Assembly (NCBI GenBank): GCA_032358255.1 | Contig: JAULBX010028936.1 | Coordinates: 1 to 25,176, forward strand | Source: Heterotrichella gracilis | Lineage: Eukaryota > Sar > Xanthophyceae > Tribonematales > Xanthonemataceae | Reading direction: 5' to 3' | DNA: 25,176 bases | Shown: one piece after another, positions 1 to 8,700 of the stretch | Layout of the letters: each line of letters begins with the position of its first letter | How positions within the stretch are numbered: position 1 is the stretch's first letter | Notes under the pieces: model-generated | The model's database searches: none | What the model saw: the letters and a program-made list of their open reading frames with translations, nothing else | Told to the model about the DNA's origin: nothing | Program-made: the position numbers and the translations under genes

Positions 1-60
1 CGTGGCGCCGCATGTGCAAGACTGACTGCTAATCTGGCTATTTTGCTGGAATGCATGTAG

Positions 61-81
61 CTAACTAACTAACTAACTAAC
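61..81. repeat. (CTAA)5 microsatellite in an intron
   Basis: Five tandem CTAA units plus a final C lie 65-85 nt upstream of the acceptor at 144-145 of the first visible kinase exon. Each unit contains CTAAC, which resembles a branch-point consensus. It may be a simple microsatellite or a redundant branch-site tract; distance to the acceptor is somewhat long for a branch point. Confidence 0.7.
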
Positions 82-145
82 ATGAAAATATACCAGCAAA
101 TGTTGCCAACTACGTTCAATTCCAATACCATTCCTGCATCGCCAG

Positions 146-691
146 GTGGCGCGCCGCTGTTGGCTGGTGACGTGGACATACAGCAGCTGGCGCAAATCCA
201 CAAACTGCTGGGACCAATTAGCCTGGATGACTGGCCCCAAGCCGCAGCCCTGCCTGACTATGGCAAGCTGTGTTTTAACCCACCCCCGCCCCCACCGCTG
301 GCGGCCGCGCTGCCCCACGCGCCAGGGGAGGCGATTGGCTTGCTGGGGAGGTTGCTGGTGCTCAACCCAGGTGCGTGTTTGGGGTTCTAGGGTCTAGGGT
401 TTGTACTGTGTAGACCTTATATTTTTGTTGTGTCATGTCACTGGTGCGTAACCAAGGTGGGTTGCTTAGTGGGTGCATGGGGGTCATTGATAGCTTTTGG
501 GGGTTTGAACTGTTTAGGGTTTTCATTGTTGTTGTTTTACCACGTGGTTATACTAAATCGAGTTTTGGTTTGCAGCCAAGCGCGCCAGTGCTGCCGAAGC
601 GCTTGCCCACCCCTTCCTTGCCCATCCGCCATCACCCGAGGGCACATCAGCATTGCAGGAGGAGATTCGTAAGGTGGGGCCGGACCCTTAG
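146..691 (+). CDS. CDK20: CDK20/CCRK (LF2-type) protein kinase, last two exons (5' part outside window)
   Basis: Exons 146-370 and 576-691 join in phase 1 across a GT-AG intron (donor GTGCGT, acceptor TTTGCAG). They encode about 112 residues ending in VGPDP and a TAG at 689-691. The fragment is the end of a CMGC kinase C-lobe: GDVDIQQL, LLGPISLDDWP, LPDYGKLCF, PPLAAALP, GLLGRLLVLNP, KRASAAEALAHPFL. The order LPDY-[KR]-x-x-F, then PL-x3-LP, then LL-x3-L is the pattern of CDK20/cell-cycle-related kinase, known in Chlamydomonas as LF2, a flagellar-length regulator. The catalytic loop and nucleotide site lie upstream and cannot be seen, so CDK20 rather than another CDK is an inference. The acceptor before 146 is inferred because the frame is closed by a stop near position 70. 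A GTAAGG at 669-674 could be another donor, giving a different C-terminus. Confidence 0.8.
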
Positions 692-1740
692 ATGGTAGGG
701 GACATAATGGACAGGAGGGCATTGCCCTTCTCTCATAGGCTGCATAGCTAATCAGCTTCTCTAAGTACCTAGCTTTTGCGTGAGCCAGACTTGCCTTGTG
801 CACACATGCGGCTAGCTCAGTTTGACCCGCCTGTTGTATATTCCGGTAACAGACAGGCCATGCTCATGATCACCCTTTAAATACAAGCTTGCAGCCAGAT
901 AAATAACGGAGGCTTAACTACACACTTGGTTCTAGGTGGTTGGAGACGCAGAGAGCAAGCAGCTACTGGAGCCCCCTCAGTCAGCGCCACCCATGATCTG
1001 GACCCTGTAGGCCTGGAGTAAAATATTTGACAACCGTCAACTTGGCGATCGAGAATGCGGAGGCGCTGACAATGTGATGGAGATGACAGAGCACTTGAGG
1101 CTTTGCATTGACTGGCAGTGTATGGGAGATCACCATCCCCGGGACGGCGGCACAACATTACCAGGGCAACATGCAAACTTTGAATTTGCAATTGCACAAA
1201 GAATTGCACTCAGTTTGAGAAAGGTTGGTTGTGTGCGGTCAAATGTCTAGGCCCCGGCCAAAGCAGTTTTTTGTTTCTAAGAAGACTTTCTTTCTTGTAT
1301 ATGATATTATATAGCCTCAGAGGAGGTCAGCCACATGTGACATAGCCTACCATAGCCCCGCCATGAGGGGTTGAGAGTTGCAATTGCTGCCACTGGCAAG
1401 GGAAACAGCTGCCAGACTCTGTTCTCATCACTTGATCGTTTGACCTTGCCCAACTTGGGGTCCTGCAGGGTCAGGGAATTCGCTGTACATACCTGCTATC
1501 AAATGCCCTTGGCACCCCACCGTGGCGCTGGTGTATGCCACTTCGTACTTGGGGGTGATGGCAAATATTGTATTACGTGTTGTATTATTACATATGTTGA
1601 TGACCAGCGTCACAGCTGTGGAAAGGTGGGCGTCCAAGGTGGGGGCGGTACGGTATGCATGTGTAGGTGTAAAAGAACACGCGGGAAGTGCCGGACTGGC
1701 GGGCTTCCCGGTACATTCGGAAGGCTGCTGTGTTTGCAGG

Positions 1741-1809
1741 TAGCTGAGCAAACAGTGCGTCGCCCTGTCCGGGTAAACGGGCGCAGCGAGGTCCAGGTTC
1801 GATCCCTGG
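1741..1809 (+). other. tRNA-derived fragment (pseudo-tRNA or SINE head)
   Basis: A perfect T-arm is present: stem CCAGG at 1793-1797, seven-base loop TTCGATC, and stem CCTGG at 1805-1809. This is a textbook RNA polymerase III B-box. About 50 nt upstream TAGCTGAGC resembles an A-box, with a weak four-pair D-stem (GCTG/CAGT), and CGCCC/GGGCG can pair in between. The acceptor stem does not close (TTGCAGG against TAAGTTT) and the anticodon loop is too large. I therefore call it a remnant, not a functional tRNA. No poly-A or T tail was seen that would prove a SINE. Confidence 0.5.
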
Positions 1810-1824
1810 TAAGTTTCTCTGGCC

Positions 1825-1878
1825 TGTAGGGTTTTATGTTCGTGTAGGGTTTCGTATTCATGTAGGCCTTTGGTCACT
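1825..1878 (+). repeat. Degenerate 18-bp tandem repeat (three units)
   Basis: Units starting with TGTAGG occur at 1825, 1843 and 1861, an exact 18-bp spacing. The first two share TGTAGGGTTT and the third is diverged (TGTAGGCCTTTGG). It directly follows the tRNA-like fragment and contains a telomere-like TAGGGTTT core. Confidence 0.5.
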
Positions 1879-2664
1879 CCACACAGACACAATAAAAAAG
1901 CACAGGGTATCCCAAGATATGGCGTGGAGAAAATTTCTACACAACCGTATGTGGCATAATACAGAGTTTTGGCTATGCCACGAGCTACATACTCACAGCT
2001 GTGCGCCAAGCCTTGAGCAAATACCTTGCCAGAAGGAGTGAGTCTGTGGTTTGCTGGTGGTGACACCTGTCAGTCTGCACCGTCCTGGAACACCACTGCG
2101 TATTGTGTAGGATCAGGTTTGTCAGGCGCGAGATGCAGCCTTACACAGCCTGCAAGGATTACTCTCACTAAGAGCCCTGCTTGAATGGTTGTACTCCAAA
2201 CGCACATCTTGCAAGTAACCTCTGAAAACGCGGGTATCAATATAACAAACTCTGCCTCAAGGTTAGAAAAACATCTACCATGCAGCAAGCGAGGCAAATG
2301 TAGGGCTGCCACATGCATGCATGCAAAACAAATTGTGTCTTTTTTATGAAAGTACAAAACATTTTCCTGGTGCAGGAAATTGGAGATAAGGGTGTGTGCC
2401 CACCTCAAAGCCACCAGAACTTGCATATGCCGCAGCAACCCATTGTCTGTTGACATAACCTCTGAAACCACCTTTCCGTCATCCTCTACCACGTTGATAG
2501 CCCCACTGGGTTGAACATTCTAGACACCTCGCGCCTATATGCATGCATAAGTGAAAAACAAACAACAGCCCTGTGTCGATACCGATTGCCTATTGCCAGA
2601 CTTGCTCGACACTGATTACTTCTCAAAGGTCGACTTCTAGTGGAACAGCTACAGTGGGCCAAGG

Positions 2665-2997
2665 ATGGCGAAGCATCATCCCGACCTGATCATGTGCAGA
2701 AAGCAGCCGGGTATCGCCATTGGACGGCTGTGCGAGAAGTGCGACGGCAAGTGCGTCATCTGCGACTCGTACGTGAGGCCAGCGACCCTGGTGAGGGTCT
2801 GCGACGAGTGCAACTACGGCTCCTACGCTGGGCGGTGTGTCATCTGCGGAGGGATTGGCATCTCGGACGCCTACTACTGCAAGGAGTGTACCCACCAAGA
2901 AAAGGACCGAGACGGCTGTCCGAAGATCGTCAACCTGGGCTCTGCAAAAACGGACCTGTTCTATGAGCGGAAAAAGTACGGGTTTAAGAAGCGGTGA
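2665..2997 (+). CDS. PHF5A: PHF5A/Rds3, zinc-finger subunit of the SF3b splicing complex
   Basis: A single uninterrupted frame encodes 110 residues, the usual family length, starting [16 protein letters not shown] and ending YGFKKR. The cysteine pairs [21 protein letters not shown] and YCKEC are the zinc-binding knuckles of PHF5A/Rds3, which binds three zincs in a trefoil knot. In other eukaryotes the protein sits in SF3b of the U2 snRNP, where with SF3B1 it forms the pocket that holds the branch-point adenosine. The ATG at 2665 is the family start. The gene has no intron, in contrast to the two intron-dense genes beside it. It is convergent with the channel gene. The identification is near certain because the family is among the most conserved in eukaryotes. 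Confidence 0.97.
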   Translation: MAKHHPDLIMCRKQPGIAIGRLCEKCDGKCVICDSYVRPATLVRVCDECNYGSYAGRCVICGGIGISDAYYCKECTHQEKDRDGCPKIVNLGSAKTDLFYERKKYGFKKR

Positions 2998-4155
2998 CCG
3001 CACTGGGGGCAGCTGTTGGCATGGGCATGGGCTCTACAAATTATGGCCAAAGTATAGTGTCAACGGTTGCCTAGCTTGTGTGGCTTGGCGAAAAATGGTT
3101 CCTGGACCGTTAGTGGGTGGTGCTCATCGAGCCGTGGATACGTCAAGTGATGCATAGCCTCCACCCTTCTTGACACACAGCATGAGTTTCTGTTTGGGGC
3201 CAACATCAGGTCCACCCAAAGTTACAAATGCAGCTGATCCCCTGAGTGTTGCGTTCCTGAGTTGAAGGTGTGGGTAACAGTGTTTGCAACAAAATCTGAA
3301 ACACCTTAATTTGTCACAGTGCGTCCTGATGTGCCCACCGTATTTTTCCCTTTCTGGCATCACAATCCTATTTTCCCTTTACACCATACACCAAGTTGTG
3401 GTGTGAAAGTACTCCTGTGCTGTGGCAACATCAGTAGAAAGCCTGTTGCCAAGCTTGATGGCACCATAGTTTCCGTCTTGGAAGTAAACATTGCCGAACA
3501 TTGACTCGTCCCTAGGACAGTATTTCAGTTGTCCTGTTTGCAAATATGCGCCCTGTAAAAATACCACCATACCCTCTGCGTTCCTTGGCCCCTTGCCCGG
3601 CTTTGGCCGTCAAACACACGTCTCCACCAGCTCACTTGGAAAAGCAAAAGCACCAGATTTGTCCTTGATTGCTCACTGCCAGGACCATTGCAACCCTCCT
3701 GGCCCTGGCTATGTGTGCGGTCAACTCTCCCACACTTCATCTATTATGTGGGGCAACAGAGCAGTAGCAAACTGAGCACATCACTGCCTAGTACGCCACT
3801 GAATTGTGGCCATAGTATAGCCAACTCCATACTGTAGACCCATGCAGTGAAAATTGTGGCCCACACACTCAAAACGCCTTCAACCTCAAAGGTGCTCATA
3901 TGAACCATTCTACAGTGTCCCCTATTTTTCCAGACTACACTCACCCAGGGAAACTCAAACGAGATTTCCACTGACTCAGAGGAAATTCGAATGGAATTTT
4001 CTAAAATAGGAAGATAATAAAATGACTTTCTTTCTTTCTAAAATGCGCGTTTGAGCATGCTTATCCTTTATGCCATTGATGCCGGTATCGTCAACAAACA
4101 AGGTGGTAATGGCCTGGACATGTAGCGATTAACGCTTCACCGTCAACCCAGGACC
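2998..4155. other. Convergent intergenic region (3' UTRs of PHF5A and channel gene)
   Basis: No exon-like frame with GC-rich third positions is visible. The stretch separates two genes that point at each other, so it should hold both 3' UTRs. A TGTAA is present on the plus strand at 3554-3558. Minus-strand TGTAA (TTACA on plus) occurs at 3379-3383 and 3222-3226. No further structure was recognised. Confidence 0.6.
3554..3558 (+). terminator. Candidate TGTAA polyadenylation signal for PHF5A
   Basis: TGTAA is the standard green-algal polyadenylation signal. This copy (CCCTGTAAAAATACC) is the first clear one after the PHF5A stop, about 555 nt downstream. A five-base motif occurs often by chance, so this is only a candidate. 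Confidence 0.3.
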
Positions 4156-5783
4156 CTACATCCCTCCCTGTGGGTACCCCGGCAGCGCGCCAGCAAGCAC
4201 CCCAGCGCCCAGCATCGCCTGCGTATCCCCCTCCCTCTCCCTCCGCCTCTCCCCACCCCCTTGCCCCCCAGCCCCCACCCGTTCACCCAGCGGGGGCAGG
4301 CTGTACCGCGCACCAATCCCCACCAGAAGCTCTGTCAGCATCACATAGAGCCCGCTCCTGGCCTTGCCTATGCGACCCACATCCACCCCGTTTTGGTTAT
4401 ACTCGTATGCCACCGCCAGCCCAAGCTTCATGGGTTCGGCCACCCGGTTGATGGTTACCGCTTTCCCCCCTGTGAAATCCGCCCCGTGGCTGTCGAGGAA
4501 TGCGCCCACCTGCACAGGTGCACAAGATGCATTGGGGTTTTGTGGTGTGCGCGCAGGGTTTGAGGTAAGCAGGTGTGGGCTCAGCATGCACTGGTTAGGG
4601 TTTGTGGTGAGTGCTTACTATGATACACTTTGTTGCATGTAGCGCAAAATAACTAGCTTTCCCAAGTTCCACAAAAATGCAAGATATTTGTATACTTTTC
4701 CCCCTCAGGATTTAGGTATATTTCTACCTTGTTGGTTAGGGTTTCTAGGGTCCTGTGGGGCAGCGGCAGGTCCAGCAGGACCTTGAACGTCTCCCACTTG
4801 TTGGCGCTGCGCGACTGGTTGAGGATGGGCATGGAGGAGAGGGAGGCGTTGGGGAACCACACGCGCGACCCGTCGCCACGCTGCAGCACCGTGGTCAACA
4901 GCGCAATCTCCTCAACCTGGGCGGGGTGGGATGGGGTGGAGGGGGCGTTAATTGGCTCGTGGGAGTCAGGGGAGGGCAATCTCCACCACTACAGGGGCGG
5001 TTGGTGGCATGGCAACCTGGAAAAACCCCCTTATCTTACATTGCCCACCCCAGTCCCCCCATCAGGGGAATCACAGAATAAGAGGATAATGATGGAAAGC
5101 CCGCCGCAGTCTGTAGACCATGGGCACCTCCCGGGTGGAGCGATTTCCGGTCCCGGGGAGGTCCCCCATCACCATCCACATGGTAAACACACACACCACC
5201 ACCCCTCTCACCGTGTATCGCTCCTCTCCTATGATCAGGGCGTCCCCCACATCGAACGAATGCACCAGGAATAGGAACATCACGCTCTCGTAGATGGTGC
5301 GCACACTGTTGCCGAAGATGAATGCAAAGGCAAGCACCATGGTGGAGAAGGTGATCCACACGCGGGTCACGTCGATCTGCAAAAAAAGGAAAAATATGGC
5401 TCCATTTAGGGGCTTGTTGGTGATGGCCTATAGGGTAAGAGGAGCCAGTTTATTGCAATTTTGTTATTTAATTCTCGTGAATTCATGGTTGGGAAGGTAC
5501 TCCACATGCGAGTAAGATCTGCTGCAGCTGATGGACGGCCCCATGCGAGTATTATCTGCCGGTGGAAAGGAGGGTAGAGTAAGCCTAGGGTCAGGGCATT
5601 GGACAGGGTAATCACCACACACAAAAAAAAAGTACAAGCTTGAGGTCGAAAAATGAGACCCACCCCAAATATCATGAGGTAGAAGAACACAAAGATGCCG
5701 TTGATGACCACCCCGATGATGTTCTCAAGCTTGGACACAACGGTCTTGGTGTCGCGCAGGGTGGCAGCAAGGTTTCGCCTCTC
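4156..5783 (-). other. Channel gene exons 18-21: MscS pore, beta domain and C-terminal domain
   Basis: Exon 18 carries ERRNLAATLRDTKTVVSKLE and the membrane span IIGVVINGIFVFFYLMIFG. Exon 19 encodes the pore helix (ITFSTMVLAFAFIFGNSV) followed by HSFDVGD, the conserved MscS turn. Exon 20 is the beta domain: VEEIALLTTVLQRGDGSRVW, FPNASLSS, then NQSRS. Exon 21 gives MKLGLAVAYEYNQNGVDVGR and LLVGIGARYSLPP, aligning with the end of plant MSL proteins, then a Gly/Arg tail of about 40 residues. The stop is TAG at 4156-4158. This is the core evidence for family assignment. Confidence 0.92.
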
Positions 5784-8700
5784 CTGCGGCAGGGCGCAGT
5801 GGGGAGGGGTCAGACAATGCTTTTACCAGACAGCACTTTTGCTGGTAAGGATGTGTCAGCACACCGTATCCTTAGAAGTGCCAGCCCCCGCCCCCCGCCG
5901 CCACCCCATCCAGCTGCAAAATTGCTGCCGCCGCTTCCCGCAAGCTCCCAGGGACACCCTTTCGTCTCTTTTGTTTTAGAACCTTGGAGTGGCATCATCC
6001 ACCCCACCCACCACGTCTGGAGAACTGCGCCCATTCACAGTCCCACACCCACCCCTCACCCTACACTTGGACGGGTAGGGAGCCTCACCTGCAGGATTGC
6101 CGCCACCGCGTCCCGCATGTCTCCTAGGGATACTTTACCATCCCCATCAGTGTCAAAAACCTTGAGCGCGTCTGCTGCCTGGTCCCCGGGGAGGAAGGCG
6201 GCCAGATCCTCTTGGAGAATGTGCGCCCTGGGGAAAGGAATGGCTTAGGGTTTAGGGTTGGGTTGTGAAGTCCTGGACGACACACTCAGATACAAACCCT
6301 AAACCCTAAACCCTATCATAGGGCTGTAGAACATGCGCGTCACCCCCATCTTTACCCACCTTTCCACCTGCAGCGGCTTGATGTTGTAGAACAGGTAGAA
6401 CGCCAGCTGGCGCGCCTGCCTGGCGGTGCATGCACCCCCATCGGGGGAGGACGGGTCGCTGGGAGGATCTGACTGGCCGGCGCGGCCCAGGATGTCGCTC
6501 AGGCGCAGACCCTGCGGTGGGGTTTAGGGTCAGCAACGAATGAATCTAGTCTTTATGCTTTTGTTGTTACCGTGCACTGAATTTAAGAACATGAGAAACC
6601 ATTTGTAAGCGCTCTTGTCAAGCTTTCTTGTCACCTCATTACCAAGTACCCCTAGATAGGGTTTGTTGTTCCCCTACCTGCTTGCGTATGTGTTTCTCCA
6701 GCAGGTTGATGCGCGTCATGACCTCAACGTCCGCCTCCTTCTTTCCCTTGCCACCTTTATCCCCCTTGGCATTTGCTTCTGGCTCCTGTGAGGAGGAAAC
6801 AAAGAGGAGGTTCTGAAAGGATACAAAGAAATGAGCTCTTCAGGTGCAGAAGGGGCGTTTGAACGGGATCCTATGCATGACAGAAGTCAATATATTGGAT
6901 AGATAATGATTTACTCCATGCAAACTGCAGACCAAAGGTTCAGATTCCAGACCCTAAACCATGAACCCTAAACGAAGCACTCTACCTGCGCCTGCGCTCC
7001 TATCTTGAGCATGCTCTGCAGCTGCTGCTCTGGAGTGAGCGGCTCCTGTGCGCGGCTGGCAAAGCGGCTCAGGCCAAGGCTGGCGTTGCTGGCCGCGCTA
7101 GCGAGCACCCCAAGAGGGCCGCGGGTGAAGGAGGAGGAGGGCGGGGAAGGATGGGCGGGGCCCTGCAGGGTTGGGATAGAGGACGGCTTACCTTCGGTAT
7201 AATTGAACAGCTGGGGCGGGTCTTTTGATCATTAGGTTTTGAGGTATGCACTAGGGTTTTAAAGTATTAACAAAACCCTTGCCCACATCATGCTGCTTTC
7301 TATTGAACTTCTTCCTGGCGTCGTGCTGGGTAAGGGTATTTAGGGTGGCCAACACGAGTAGTGTCAAGGGCATGTACACCACTATAATATCATGCTGCTC
7401 TTTTCTGCCTAACCCAATACAGATGGATTGTAGAGTACCCGGTAGCGTTTAGAGCATGTAAAAAACCCTTACCGACATCATGCTGCTCTTTTTCGTGCTC
7501 CTGCGCAGTGTCCCTGACCTCCCCAGCCGGCTCGGCGGGTGCGTCCCCCTGGCACCCCCACCCCCAACCCCTGCTACCCTCAGCCCTGCTTGCTGACTCA
7601 GCAGCGCCTGCCTGCCGCTGAAGCTGCTGTTGGCGGTGGAGGTGCGGCGGGAGGTGGGGATGTGGGCCGCGCTGTGGCGGAGGGGTGCGGGGTGGCGGGG
7701 TGGTGGGGGTGTGCCTCGGGGGAGCATTCCGGCGCTGTGCACGGAGCGCTCGGGGATGCCTGGAAGGGTGGGGGGTGGGGAGCGGGTGTGATTTGGGTAC
7801 CAGGGCGAGTTTGGAGTGATGAAGGGAGGGCATTGCATAATCATGGTTCATAATTTAGGGTTTAGGGTTCAGGGTTTAGCTTGACTGTGCGCTGGGCCTT
7901 ATCACAATGCAGCTATGGCTAAACAAGCATGCAACAAGGCACCTATTACTCATTTGTCGCGGGTCACCTACAAGAGTATTCACAGACATCTACCACCCGG
8001 TTTAAACAAAATTGCGTAGTCTAACACAAATAAGGTGAGGAAGTCGCACCTGGCAGGGTGGTTGGCAGCGGCGGCTTCTTTGAAAAGCTGTGGTTAGCAC
8101 TTCCCACTGGTGGTGGGGCAGGCAGGGGGTTGCGGGTGGGGTGGGGGGTGGGGGGTGGCTTGAAGGAGGTGCGGGCTGTGAGGTGGTGGGCGGGTGCGGT
8201 GGGGGGCTTGGGTGGTTTAGGTTGGGTGAAGCTGGAGGAGAGGGGGTGGGGAGACGGGGCCAGCGGAGGCTTGCCAGGAGGTGCCTGCGAGGACCCAAAA
8301 AACAACAAGTGCATCCAGGATCCATATAGAAAATTGATGAGATAATGTTGAGTGAAATGAGATAGCCAAAATACTGTTAGTGGCACAGCTAATTGCCCAC
8401 CATCTGCTGCACTGCAGATATGGTTCAGCAAGCCTTGGCTCGTGAACTGGGGAGATGAGCATGTACCATGTAAACCTGTCCATGAAGATGGAATGCACGT
8501 ACTAACTTTAGGGTATCGGGTTGAGAATTTCAAAGTCCTAGACCGATGGATCCTGCGCATAAGCAATGCACTGACCTGCTTTGGCCCCCCTTGCTGCTGC
8601 TGCACAGTGACAGTTGCATTGCAATCCCCAGCGTGGTTCCCCCCCTCCGCCTCTCCCTCCCCCTGTCCCTGATCGTACTCTCCCCCCTGGCATCGAGCCT

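Larger units (their letters stand above)
692..2664. other. Intergenic region between kinase and PHF5A genes
   Basis: No convincing coding exon was found on either strand. The longest frame, on the minus strand at 1428-2066, has no recognisable domain and overlaps a tRNA-like stretch. The region holds a tRNA-like T-arm (1741-1809), a short 18-bp tandem repeat (1825-1878) and GCATGC-rich palindromes near 2313-2327 and 2541-2549. It must contain the kinase 3' UTR and the PHF5A promoter, but I see no clear TATA box or close TGTAA signal. Confidence 0.6.
6678..8284 (-). other. Channel gene exons 12-15: proline-rich, disordered cytosolic loop
   Basis: Residues about 613-881 lack any recognised fold. 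Exon 12 is a Pro/Thr/His-rich run (KPPKPPTAPAHH, PPPTPHPTRNPLP), exon 13 is Arg/Ser-rich, exon 14 Ser/Ala-rich and exon 15 charged (KGDKGGKGKKEADVEVMTRI). MSL proteins often have a shorter loop at this position, so this one looks enlarged. The exon 12 and 13 borders were chosen because the acceptors, donors and phases fit. Low-complexity coding makes this part less certain than the domains on either side. Confidence 0.6.

Noticed and set aside
1428-2066. 212-residue minus-strand open frame
   Set aside because: It has no domain, no coding-type base bias, and runs through the tRNA-like fragment and the 18-bp repeat on the other strand.
8058-8345. Plus-strand Gly/Trp-rich open frames opposite channel exon 12
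   Set aside because: They mirror the proline-rich exon, which has matched acceptor, donor and phase on the minus strand.
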